From positions 1,831,989-1,895,988 of the forward strand of contig CM042085.1 of assembly GCA_023512835.1 (NCBI GenBank): a stretch of 64,000 bases of DNA. Reading direction: 5' to 3'. This document shows positions 52,273-64,000 of this stretch, piece after piece. The notes under the pieces were generated by a model. It ran no database searches. It worked only from the letters and a program-made list of their open reading frames with translations, and was not told where the DNA came from. The stretch's first letter is position 1; the number at the start of each line of letters is the position of its first letter. The translations under genes were made by a program, and so were the position numbers. The stretch is from Taxillus chinensis (taxonomy: Eukaryota > Streptophyta > Magnoliopsida > Santalales > Loranthaceae).

Positions 52273-54196
52273 GGCGGCGATGCGGCGACGAATGAGATGG
52301 GTGTGTTGGTTGCAGCGGCGGTGAGATTTGGTTTATTGGGAGCCTTCGATGATGGCTTGGGATGATGGGTTACGTCGTCGACTCGAAGATAGATTTGATT
52401 GGAACGTCGCTGGCCGATGAGCCAAAGTTGGGTTGTTGGGTTCGCGGAAAATGTCTTTAAAGGGCTTCACAAGCGGGCGTTGACCCGGGCCAATTGAGCA
52501 CAATTTGGAAGCCAAATACGAGTCCACTATCCATCTTATGCCCTTTTGAGGGAGTCTACAAATTAATAATACTATCCCTTGGTGAAATAATACAAACATA
52601 GTATTGGTGTATAATATTTTTAATAATGATATATGAAAAGGCGATATAACTAATTTCAACAATTGAAAAAAAATATACATAAGTAAAGTGTGGTATGTAA
52701 TGGTATTACAAAGCATATTATATAGTTAACGACATTACTTATGTTTATTAACTTATAAAATTCAAACACATATATTTTATATGTGCTGCTAGTTGCATCA
52801 CTCTACATATTAAATGTTTGTTTGTAAATGTCATAGTCTTTTTCTTCTCGTTCTAAGCTTTCTCCTAATTATGTTATCCATGGGTTCAATATTTTAATAT
52901 TGAAATCTTATTCGAGCTCATAATCTTACAAACCTTTTACCATTTGTTTATGGAGAATCAACTTAAACAAGTTTTGAGTATTCTTGGTAATAAAATAATT
53001 GAGGACATAAACTAATAAATACTTCTATAATTAATAATAGGATACAAATTTAGACATACTAATAAAAAGGCTAACAATATACTACAAGAGTTCCTCCAAG
53101 AGAGAAATTATAGGTTGATTTCTTAAAGTCTTATTTCCATTATTGCAATATTTGACAACAACAATGGCAAACAACTAAAGAGAGTGAGATATTCATGACT
53201 TAATAACATCTTAAGGTGATCTTATTTAAGTGAACGCTACAAAAATAGATCAAATTTGCATAAGTTCCAATAGCTAGTAAAGAAAATCTCATAATATATT
53301 ATATATTGAAAAGGTAGGTTGCTTTTATAGTGAAGGCATAAAATTATAGCTAAAAAGTTAATAAAAATCATTTTCATACTGAAAAGTGATAAAAACCTAT
53401 ACAATAAGCTGGTGGTTAATGTTAGTCAACAACTACCGGTGAAGTTAATGCGAAATTCATGTTGAATTTGAAGTTAATTCGAACACAAAATATTGAGGTA
53501 ACGATAAATTTGAACAATTGGTTAAAATATTTATAATATGAACAATGGTAATAATTTGAACAAAGAATATTAGATCCAAACCTTGAGAAAGTTATATTGG
53601 ATATAGAAAAGGCTTAATCCAAACAAAGAAGTAAATTTGAACTAACTAAATTCGATCAACGATGCTAATCCAAACGAATCAAGGACAAATTTAGATAACA
53701 CTGTTAATTTGAAAAATAATAAATTTAGACATAAAGTGGTTTATTAGATCACTAGCTTAATTCTAACAATTCCAATGTTTGCATTAAGGATGTTCGTATA
53801 AATCCAGACTTACGCATTTCAAAAGCTGTTTTTCACATGAATGTCCAAATCGTGGTTAAATAATAAAAATGCATTGTTGGAAAGATGCATAATGGTTTTG
53901 AGCTATATTTGCAAAGTACGATCAATCTTAAATTGGATAAACATGTAGGATGAAACTTAGGCAATCGAGAGCTAACATATAAAAAGAAAAAAATGAGATG
54001 AGCTTGGCATTATAATTCACAAAAAAAATAAAGGAAGACTTGTTTTTTCAGATATATTGGGTGTTTTTGCTTATCAACAAATGTTGAAGCAAAGCATAAT
54101 ATTGCAATAAAATAGAGGTTAAATAAGTTATAAGGAAAATAGATATAAGTGTGTAGTAGTTCCTTGTATTGTAGTAGTTTGTAATTATAATAGACT

Positions 54197-54255
<59 letters not shown>

Positions 54256-57200
54256 TTGATCTATTTTAATACATATTGTAGCCTTAGTGATTTGTATAAT
54301 TGTATTAAAACGAGACAACACACTAGTAATCTCTCAATGTAGCAGGTCACTTGTGTAAATTGTGGCCTCACTACCTATAAGATTAACATACTTGTCATTT
54401 CTCGAGGGATACTAATTTTTTATATAGTCTATGTTAAACTTTTATTTTTAATTTTTAAACTTTTATTTCGTTGTTAGTAAATATAACAACGAAATATGTT
54501 GGTTTGTTGATGTAACATTTAGAAATAAAATAGCAAATTAAATTCGTTTTGATACCTATAAAACACTTTAATATTTTGAATGTACAATCTCATCAAAAAC
54601 AACTTGTACCCTTACCAATAATTCATAGCATTTGTTTACAATATTGTTTAATGCAATTATTTGCATATATAGCTAAAAAAGGATGTCGTATTCGAACTTG
54701 CAACTGAATAAAATCACACTAATGGCCTCAGCGCTGAATTAGAATAAATTTGACAAATCGCATGTAATTATGTAGAAATATACCCTATATCACATCGTAA
54801 GCATATATAATTTTTAAATTTTTAAATATGTGTAATATTTCTTATAAAAGTATAGTATAATTTTACTATTTAATAAAAAGACTATAAATATTTATTTGAC
54901 ATTTTATTAGAGTAATAAAATATTAAATGAATTAAAAATCAAAAAGTGCACAAAAAATAGGATTGAAAATAGTGCGTAATTTAAGAAAACTTAATTTACA
55001 GCAATTTAAACTATAAGAAAATAATAAAAACAGTAATTAATTTATAAGAAAGTAAATGTAAGAAAATTTACTATATTTTATTATTTTACTATTAAATTAC
55101 ATTTTCTTAAAATATTGTCTTCGTAAAAAATATCATTTTATTATAAATTAAATTATATTTTGTTATCAATTCTTATTTATTTATTATTTTACTAGTCTTA
55201 TAAAATCTAAAATAAATATTTATAGTCTTAGTGTTGTATTATAAAAAATAGTATATTTTAGAATAAATACTATGCATATTTAAAATTTTAAAATATTGTA
55301 TACTCATATTAGAATTACTGTATAGATATTAAATGAAGATTTTGATACACACACACACACACACACCTAATTACATTTAATTTATCAAAGTTATAATAGT
55401 TTAGTGGTGAGGCAGTAAGTATGTTTTTGATAGGTCATAAATTTGTTTATTTTATGTATGATTTTGATTTCTATATCAAGGCATATATATATAAGGCATC
55501 TCACGCACACGTAATGTGGTAGAAGTGCATTGGCTCTGTTATTTAGTTAATTAAGTTGCACCTGTAATTTAATCAGAGACATTATAATACTGTCATATTA
55601 GGTATTGACGAGAAACATGCACAGAATGAGATTGTACCAAATACTGTTAAAAAAAACAATAAAATGTCAAGTATGATAAATCAACAAAACATGTTTTTTA
55701 ATATCATGTTAATGAACTAACAGTTTCGTAGTTATTTTTTTAACATCGTTGACATTCAGGGATTAAAAATAAAATTTAAACGAACTAGATAATAAAACAA
55801 TCCTATAGTATTTAGAACATTTCTGGTAACTTGATTATATCAACAGTTAAAACAATAAACCACTATCAAATCCCCAACATATCCATTTAATTATTCTAAT
55901 ATGTTAACTATCATATGTCAACATAAATCGACCGTCACTCATCAATGCGCTCAGTAACACACCGCTTTTGTAACTCTACTTAGAAAGCCAGAACTCTGGT
56001 TTTGGTTCGTTAACTCCATCATCGTCGTCTACATGCTCTGCTCAAGAACACCGAAACCTTCAACCCTCGCCACGTCACTGCCAAAGCCGTTTTTCTTTGC
56101 CATTTACCAGGACTTGCCCGTCGACCTATATGTATATATACACACATGACATACACACGAGCTGAACGGCCGTTGTTGGGAAGTTGTCTCCCCACGAGAA
56201 AAAGTGAGAAAAGTTAAAAGAGTTAATATAGTCGACAGCTTAAAAAAATATACATTTTAAAATTACTTGTACAAAGCAAATAATATTATGATAAGTCATA
56301 TAATTAAATTTGAAAACGAAAATATTATTTTTAAAATTTGATGTTAATTCAAATAATTTTTTATTATTTATAAATACTTTAAAATTTATCTCATTCATTA
56401 TGCACGTTTAGTTGAAACCAAACTGGTCAGGTTGGAAACTATTTAAAAAAGGAAATAAAAAAAAACTCTTGACTGGTCCTTCTAGACGCGCGAAACACGT
56501 GCATGTCAACATAGAGCCAATGGTCGGACAAAGACTCCAACCTTACCTCGCGAATGTCGGGTCTTTTGAGCATACCCTTTTGCAAAAAATCCTTCCTTTT
56601 CAAAAGCAATTTTTTTTTTAAATGACCAAGAAAATTAAAGTTGTTATAACAATTTCTGATTGACATGTTTTCCTTTGATAAAGAACGGGTTGTTCGTTCA
56701 GCGAAAAGCCATTTTGTTTAAAGCACAATTATTTTTCATAACATTATAAAATCGATATATACATCAATTTACCCAGGCAGATATTATTTTAATATTTATT
56801 TCTTTTTAACAAATCTCCTGAACATAATATTAAAGTTTTAATTACATCACCGCCACCAACAAACCGTATTTTTAAAAAAAATGATTTTTTTCCCTATCGG
56901 CGTGCCCTTCACTTTTAACGGTTGGCATCGCATGCGTGTGCCAAGTTTGGTGTGGTGTGAGGAGAAATATAAATTTATATTTCTCCAATGATAAGTTTTC
57001 ATTTAATACTACTACTACTACTAATAATATATTTTTATGTAAGGAGAAATATAATTCTTTATTCATATCATCGGCCAATAAAACCTACTCGATTAAAATA
57101 TCCAAACAAGACTATTGAAGACTACTGATGACAAGACTACTCACTAATTTGTTTCGAAATAGAAATAAATGTGTCTCTATGGGATAAATATATAGCGAAT

Positions 57201-57488
57201 GCCGAATGATAAAGTATATAAGGAAAAGTAATCAAAATTTCATTGTTGGAAATTATAACGAATAAAATAGAATCATAATTCTAGCATTCGAAATATAGGT
57301 AAAAACTAAATTGATCAGAGTTCAAATGAATGAAAATATTTCAACCCAATATTAATTTTCAAAAAATTAGTTTAAATTATTTTTTATTACTTAAAAATAT
57401 TTTCAATTTTTATTTTTTTTTTAAATAAACTCATCATACCCTACCAAATAGATTGAAAATGAATGTTGAAGACGAGATTGGAAGGAGC
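52273..57488. other. Long AT-rich intergenic stretch
   Basis: Over 5 kb without a supportable gene. The left end holds the CAND7-like promoter. I see a (GA)n microsatellite at 54198-54252 and an (AC)n run at about 55350-55367, and otherwise plain AT-rich DNA. Confidence 0.5.
54198..54252 (+). repeat. (GA)n microsatellite
   Basis: About 27 GA units without interruption. Confidence 0.95.
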
Positions 57489-57496
57489 CTGTGCGT

Positions 57497-58291
57497 TAGG
57501 GGTGGGCAACGGATACCCGCCCCCGCTACCCCGCCCTCTATCCGCTCCGCCCCCGCTATGCGGGGCAGGTTACCCCGCCTAAGCAAGAGCGGGGTGCGGT
57601 TTTTAAACTTAACACTCTGCCCCAGGCGGGGACGGGGAGCGGTAATAGGTAGCGGGGTACCCCGCCCCGTCCCCGCCCCGCCTAATTTTAATAATATTTT
57701 TTTTTAATTTTATAATATTTAAAATATTATTATTTAACTATTATTTGTGATTTTTGATATTTTTGAATGATATTTATTATTGTAAAATTAAATTATTTTT
57801 AATAAGTTTTTGGTTAAAAATGATGTAGAAATTTGATTTAAGCCAAAATTATTGATATGGATAGATCCAATAAAAAGCAATAACAAGATATGAGCAAATT
57901 GAACCTCATTCGCAAACACATTAAAGAACGGTATATCTTATCACACCTATATATGGAACGAGATACAATCTTAAAATTTAATCTACTGCCTAAGTGAAGA
58001 CAGGATGCGGTAATAAGTTGATTCCGCCTCCGATAGAACCCGAATTACTCCTATCAACTGCTTCGTGGAGCCTCTAAAAGTCAAGATTGTCTTAAGAGAG
58101 AAATCAATAAAAGTCGGTAGTGGGGTGCGGGCGGATGAAGCCTCCCCCCGCTTACCCCATTATAGGACGGGGTACCCCGCCCCGCCTACACATGGGGCGG
58201 GGTACGGTTTTAAATTTTTTTTATCCGCCTAGGCGGGGGTAGGGTACGGTAAGAGGTAGACCCCGCCCCGCTATGACGGGTAGCACCCCTA
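57497..58291. mobile_element. Non-autonomous hAT element with GC-rich ends
   Basis: A 795-bp element starting TAGGGGTGGGCAACGG; the reverse complement of its right end is TAGGGGTGCTACCCG. A perfect 8-bp target duplication CTGTGCGT flanks it (57489-57496 and 58292-58299), typical of hAT elements. Both subterminal zones, about 57497-57690 and 58110-58291, are packed with CCCCGCCCCG and GCGGGG motifs on either strand, likely transposase-binding arrays. The central 400 bp is AT-rich and has no transposase frame. A GC-rich short frame at its left end is not a gene. Confidence 0.88.
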
Positions 58292-58299
58292 CTGTGCGT

Positions 58300-60250
58300 A
58301 AAGAGGGCTTGTCGGTGTGTAGGAAGGTGGGACGATTAGTTTATTTAAAAATAACATTTAACAAAATAAGTTTTTCCCTCAATAAATTTAGCCATATTTA
58401 ATGTATACTTATTGATTCTGGCCATTTTTCATATTACTGGTGCCTATTAGAGCTTTGGCATCTGTATCATCAAATCAGTTATAAATGCAAAACTTTAATG
58501 AATGAAACTGTGAATATGAAGCTGTTGGCAATGAACAAGCTATTGATGGAAGAAAATGATAGGTTGCAGACGGCAACCACGCCATCACTTCTCAGAACAC
58601 AAATAGTTATTTGTTATTATTATTATTATTATTTTGATTGATAAAATTAATAATTTAATGCAAGATTATGAATAAGTAAATTTTAAATTTTTAAAAAAGT
58701 AATTGTTTTCATCAAATTTTAAAGTCTAATTTGATGAAACCAATGACAATTCTCTCGTATACCTACGCGTAAAATCTTGTGTCGAAGTATATACATGTTT
58801 ATAAAATATGAACGGATATGAATCGACATCAATTTTGTTTCAATACTGACTTTAATTTATTGTTTCTCCCAAAATAAATTATTTTGGTATGTATAGTTTT
58901 GTATACAACCACAAGATATATAATCGGCCAATGTTTTGCCAATAATATCAGAGTCATATATAATCATGATTGCACTGAATTCTTGATGCGGATGGGCTAG
59001 CCAGCCTCGGGCTGCTCTGGTTCTCACGTAGGCCCCTTGTCGCATCCCCCCAAAAAATAAAAATAAAAATAAAATTGTAGACAGCAGACACCGTGGTCCC
59101 TAAGTTCTGGCTAGACCCGCACATTTTTTTTTTTGGTTTTTACATGGACGGTGTGACATTTCGCGAGTCAAAATGCGCGGGCGGGGTGGGCGTTGCGGGT
59201 CGCAAGTCGCAACCATCAAAGGTTGGTTCACCTTTTATATGCTAAAAAAGCCTAACTAAGATGAACAAAAGGTATATTTAACTTATTACAACGAGACTTT
59301 ACATAACATCACTCCGAGTCTTGAATCTTTTTTACTTAAAAATTAATTTTCTCAATATATTCCTACTATAGTTAAATTTTAAATTCCTAAACGTTGGCCG
59401 TGAGACGGAAAACGCAAAGGTGAGGAGACGGAAACACGATATGGGGGAAGAGAAGAGGAGGGGGCAGCGACAGCTTCTACAGGGGTGGGGATGGCGGCCT
59501 TGCGATGGCTTCTACAGGGGTGGGGATGGCGGCCTTGCAATCGGGGAGGAGAGGAGCGGGGGCAGCAATGGCGAACGCATGGTGAGAGATGGCATAGAGT
59601 TGAGTTCCTACGACCAATTTGAAACAAACTTCTCTGGTCTGTCAACAGTTGGTTATTAGTCTGTACGATGACGCCTGGTCTCCTTCATTTTATGTTTGTT
59701 ATTACTTATTAGTTGTTCATGCATCCTTAAGATTTTCGATTAATGTTTTTTTTTCAGGGAAAAAAAAAGAAATAAAGAAAAGAACAGGGTGGTTAGAGTA
59801 GAGTAACCTCGTGGAACAGGGGGGGACCACTGCGTTTGTGGTCGGCCTCGGTCACAAACAACAAACGAACTGGAACACGCACGCGATTAGATTTACACTT
59901 TTTTGTTTTATTAATTTCCCACGAGTAATGAAAAAGAAAAACAACAACAACAACAACAAAAGCAAGACTTATCTGGATTACTAATTTACCCTTATTCAAT
60001 CCATCGAATCACGCCCCATCACAAGAGCGCGTCCCTGTAAATCGCGTAAACTTTCGGGGGCGTTCGGGTCCCGGCGAATATATGATTGTTTGTTGTTAGT
60101 TTTCTTGTACCAGATGCTGTGTACTCTCCCCCCTATTCTTTTCCTTAAAACGATCAAACCCGCTGTTCTCAAATGCGTGCTTGTGGTCCTGTGTGTTTGA
60201 GCAGACGCAACATTCAGCATTGAAGAAACAGTGCAAGAGATCATCGGAGA
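58300..60250. other. Intergenic, PAH upstream
   Basis: No supportable gene. Includes a (TTA)n run near 58612-58633 and a GC-rich patch at 59400-59600 that holds a 35-bp tandem duplication. Confidence 0.5.
59474..59538. repeat. 35-bp tandem duplication
   Basis: The 30-base phrase beginning CTTCTACAGGGGTGGGGATG occurs at 59474 and 59509 without a mismatch, in a GC-rich patch. Confidence 0.85.
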
Positions 60251-60803
60251 TTACGAGGACTTCAAGGGAACCTCACCCTGATTAGTACCCTTTTTTTTTT
60301 TTCATCCAACTCGGGGAGCGATTCATATGATCACCAGAGAGAAGAAGAGAGGCGGGGTTTGTCTAGCGCTTAGCGGTGGAGTTGCTCGCACGCGTGTCTG
60401 GAATCGATCGCGAGGCTATAGAATTTGTAGGGTTTTATCATTTTTTGAATTCGTAAGTCTTCGTTTCCTTGAATTAGCACCCGAGGTTTCAATTTTCCCG
60501 TTGTCGGGTTTTTGGTGTTGTTCTGAGTTTAGGGGTTTTGTTTTCGTTGTCGTAAGGTGGTTGTGGTCTTTATTTGTTTATTAGGGTTTTCAAATGTTGT
60601 TTTTGCAGATCCTAAAGTAGAAAGGAATTCAATCACAAGCAATAAAGAATAGTCGAGAATTTGATTCCGTTGTTTCTGGGGGAGTCATTAATTTCATGCT
60701 GAGTTGCTCTTATTATTATTATTATTATTTTTTTGATTAAACAGTAGTGACTGGTCATACTGGAAGGATATATTAGTTTGGGGTTGTTAGTGGTTTGGAT
60801 CAA
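60250..60803 (+). promoter_or_regulatory. PAH 5' leader with predicted intron
   Basis: Region before the PAH start codon. A consensus donor (TTC/GTAAGT at 60453) and acceptor (TTTTTGCAG ending at 60608) define a likely 156-nt 5' UTR intron. A second leader intron ending near TTAAACAG (about 60744) is possible. Upstream ATGs exist, for example near 60696. The transcription start is not visible. Confidence 0.45.
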
Positions 60804-63800
60804 ATGAATGTAGTGGGTAAAGTTGGGAATCTTATATCACAAGGTGTATACTCTGTGGCCACCCCATTTCACCCCTTTGGCGGGGCTGTGGACATTATTG
60901 TTGTTCAGCAGCAAGACGGGACTTTCCGGAGCACCCCGTGGTATGTCCGGTTTGGTAAATTTCAGGGTGTCCTAAAAGGTGCCGAGAAGATTGTGCGCAT
61001 TAGTGTCAATGGTGTGGAGGCAGATTTCCATATGTGTCTTGATAATTCAGGCGAGGCCTATTTTTTAAGAGAGGTTGGTGCCGGCAAAGGAAGTGAGACA
61101 AATGACGTTATAAAGGATTCCATTAGTGACAAAAATGACGGAGAGGATAATGGTCATAGTGATACTAGCTTAGTTAGAAACGAAAAGGCTGTCGTGAGCA
61201 TAAGCAGGTTTGAGAGTAGTATATCTGATTCAGCAGTGATTAATTTGCACGAAGAACATTCGTCGGATGTGGGCCTACTTGATAGGGCAGAATCTGATTC
61301 TGGCCGGAGGTATTATGAGTTTCCAGATGAGTTAGCCCCTCATGCTGGCTCCACCGAGTTATCAGAATTTGGTTCTAATCGATACGAGAGTTTAGAGGGC
61401 GTGGACCATCAAGATTCGGATTCAGAAGTCATTTTGTTCAGTGTTGATGGCCATGTTCTGACGGCACCAGTTTCATCATTGGAAGAGAATAAGAACACTA
61501 CTGAGAATGTGCAGCTGTGCACGCCTCAGTTTCATTTGGGACCAGGAAAAGGGACCAACATATGCAACGGGAACGGGGATTTTAGCACTGTTGAGGATGA
61601 TTGGTCTGCCAATTATATAAGTGAGTTGCACACACCAACATGCAATGCTGTCTCCGAAAATTTAAATAATGGTGTTCTTGACCATCGGGTGGTGGTCTGT
61701 GAAGGAAGAGAAGCGCTTTCCCCTCAATCTCAGGAAATTGAGGAAAGAGATCCTCACTTGTGTAGTAGTTCAGAAAGTGCAGCTACTATGGTCAAAAGGA
61801 CGGATATCTTTAAAAGCTGTTTGGAGCTGTCAGAATTGTCCACACACACTGTGCAAGGCAATTTTCAAGATCTTGTTTCACCAGTCTCAGCGGTGACTGA
61901 TGGCTCAGAAGATACAGCTCCTCCTAATCTCACGGAGACTGGCATAATTGAAGATGATATTGTCATCAATGGTGGTGGGCCCTCTCTTTATAATTTCGAG
62001 TCTCCTCCCAATGATGTCCCTCAAGATATCCACCTTGAAGGCAAATTCATAGATGAAGCTGCACAGGGCAGACAATGTATGTGGTCTGATTCTTCTGTCA
62101 GCAATGATCCAGAATGGATAGAGGAGCAGTTTGCGACAGCACAAGTTGTTGACAGAACGGAAAGTAGCCTATACAATCCCACACCTGAGAGAGCTTGTGG
62201 TACAACTGAGACTGTAGAACCTCAAACATCCACTTCCAATGAAGGGATACAGACTGATATAAGCATAGGTAAGGATGTCCTAGTGACTTTAACCTTAATC
62301 GTAGAGTTTTCTATAATTGACAGTTTTGATTTTTATCATTATTATAATTATTATTCACATTTTATCCAATAAACGCTTGAAGGGTTTGCGATTTCTCTAT
62401 GTGGGAACAAACTTCATGGTGGTATGGGTTCAAGTGCTGCAGCTGAAGCTTTTGATGCACACCGCATATCAGAGGAGGAGTTCAAACTTTCTGCAGCCTC
62501 AATTATTAAGAATGGAAACTTAATTGTCAGATATAGAGAGAAGTACTTGCGGTGGGAAAAGGCTGCTCAGATCGTTCTAGGAATGGCTGCATTTGATTTA
62601 GAATTACCCATCGAGGACAGTGATGTGATCCCTGTGGAACAAGTTGACACGCAAAATAAATCTCCAGAAGTAGATTCTGGAATCACACCAACCCCATCGG
62701 GACGCAGGTGGAGGCTCTGGCCTATCCCATTTAGAAGAGTCAGAACACTTGAACCCTCCAACAGTATCTCATCAAATGAGGAAGTGTTTGTGGATTCCGA
62801 ATCTAGTTTACATAACTCTCAGGCTGAACAAACCTCAGTGTCTCCAAGTGTCAATGGTACACAGCATTTAAAGACACATATCCCGACTATTGAACAGATA
62901 GCATCTTTGAACTTGAGAGAAGGCCAAAATATGATAACTTTCAGCTTCTCAACCCGGGTTCTGGGAACACAACAGGTCTGCCAGTCCTCTCTATTAGTCC
63001 TGCTCGAGGGCTGAACTATTTGAGTTTCTTCTTTTTCTTTTTTGTTGTTTAATTGTTAACGCGAATGAACTTTCACAGGTTGATGCTCATATTTACTTGT
63101 GGAAGTGGAATGCACGAATTGTAATTTCAGATGTTGATGGGACAATTACAAAGTAAGGCTTCCGAAAACCTTAATATTAATTGTTTTCATATTTACATTT
63201 TGATAATTTGTATACTTATTTTTTTCCCTTATTTTATTCCCTGCTTTATTGAAAGAAACCATGATGTGGATGAGAAAAAAATATGGCTAATATTTACTGA
63301 GGTGCTTGGCTATCCTGTTGAAGTGCAGACTCCGGATGGGCACTTATTGTTGAAGTGCTTGGCTATCCTGTTGAAGTGTGTTTATAAGTATATGAATTTG
63401 CGAGATAATGATTTTTCTTTGTTCAACATGTTTTTTCAGATGACTAACAGAGTGTTCAGGGAACACCTGTTTTAAACACTTAAAAGAGTGTTCAGGGAAA
63501 CTTATTTTTATCACTTTATAAGCGTGATTCTGTTTATAAACAAACAAAAACTCACCCATACACCCTCTCTAAGATATCAGCCTGGATTTCATGAGAGTGA
63601 CTATGCTATTCTGGATGTATGTGTTTGGCATTTCCCTATGTGTGCATATGTTACAATAATTATGTACTCCATCTTGCACTTACAGATGCATGGACATGGT
63701 GCTGTCTGCTCTATATCAAATTATCTCATTTTTATAGCACATTGGTTAAATCATTTTCTCATCATTTTAATTTTATGAACTATCTAGGCCATCTTGGAAC

Positions 63801-64000
63801 AAGTATTTTTAAAAAGTTTATGCATCTCCAATAGTTTGAATTTTGAGAAAAATTTATTAATAGTAGATGTACATTCAAAGTTGACTAATAGCTCAATATC
63901 TGGATCTTGATCCGTTCTGGTCTAAGAAGTAAACTTGCTATGATATGCACAACTGTATTACCTTCATGAATGTGTTTCAGGTCTGATGTTCTTGGCCAAT
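60804..64000 (+). CDS. PAH1: Lipin-type phosphatidate phosphatase PAH, 3' end beyond window
   Basis: Mg2+-dependent phosphatidate phosphatase that makes diacylglycerol from phosphatidic acid and limits ER membrane synthesis. Partial here: exons 60804-62268, 62383-62975, 63079-63152 and 63981 onwards, with frames joining exactly; the gene leaves the window after SDVLGQ. Start chosen at ATG 60804 ([18 protein letters not shown]), the canonical N-LIP beginning; the in-frame codon at 60795 is TTG. N-LIP covers about residues 1-110 ([20 protein letters not shown]). A long acidic, poorly conserved region follows, then [15 protein letters not shown] and [22 protein letters not shown], the start of C-LIP. 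The HAD catalytic DVDGT lies at about residues 704-708 (both aspartates present). It could be PAH1 or PAH2. A decayed copy lies at 48.9-50.4 kb. Confidence 0.94.
63302..63378 (+). repeat. 24-bp direct repeat in PAH intron 3
   Basis: GTGCTTGGCTATCCTGTTGA and four further bases occur at 63302 and 63355, a 53-base period, inside the intron 63153-63980. Confidence 0.8.

Noticed and set aside
57453..57707. 84-codon GC-rich frame at the left end of the hAT element
   Set aside because: It runs across the target duplication and subterminal repeats; not a gene.
59420..59659. GC-rich frame as a small gene
   Set aside because: Its sequence is a 35-bp tandem duplication and it shows no recognisable protein features.
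63470..63520. AGTGTTCAGGGAA phrase repeated as a MITE tip in PAH intron 3
   Set aside because: Two short direct copies only; no clear inverted ends or target duplication.

Overview
This is nuclear DNA from a flowering plant. Coding exons carry plant-specific families, most genes have GT-AG introns, and GC-rich exons sit in very AT-rich intergenic DNA full of AT microsatellites, Ty1-copia remnants and MITEs. The high GC of the single-exon genes hints at a non-grass monocot or a magnoliid, but I cannot name the species.

Left third (0-20.4 kb): a decayed copia reverse transcriptase; two intact tandem copies of an ALS3/STAR2-type membrane protein gene (5.3-6.6 kb and 15.4-18.3 kb, + strand) with a PPR gene between them (- strand); and a third, decayed ALS3 copy at 19.1-19.6 kb. 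The second copy has a much enlarged first intron holding LTR-like repeats and the 3' end of a copia element. A PR-1/CAP secreted protein gene (- strand) closes the block.

Middle (21.9-44.1 kb): an RS2Z-type SR splicing factor (six coding exons, -), a half-size ABCG transporter (single exon, -), an ER-type Ca2+-ATPase (eight coding exons, one with a GC splice donor, -), and a small GC-rich gene of unknown function (+). From memory, PPR, ALS3, RS2Z and ABCG genes are also neighbours on Arabidopsis chromosome 2, so this part looks like old conserved gene order.

Right third (44-64 kb): a block at 48.6-50.4 kb with decayed pieces of the two genes that follow, the CAND7-like seven-transmembrane protein (-, 50.9-52.3 kb) and the lipin-type phosphatidate phosphatase PAH (+, from 60.8 kb and cut by the window end). 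Two non-autonomous hAT elements with perfect 8-bp target duplications lie at 49.3 kb and 57.5 kb.

The genes are ordinary plant housekeeping, stress and lipid-related genes that are not co-functional like an operon. The unusual content is structural: serial gene duplication and decay, nested transposons and one non-canonical intron. I found no clear sign of a new biological system.
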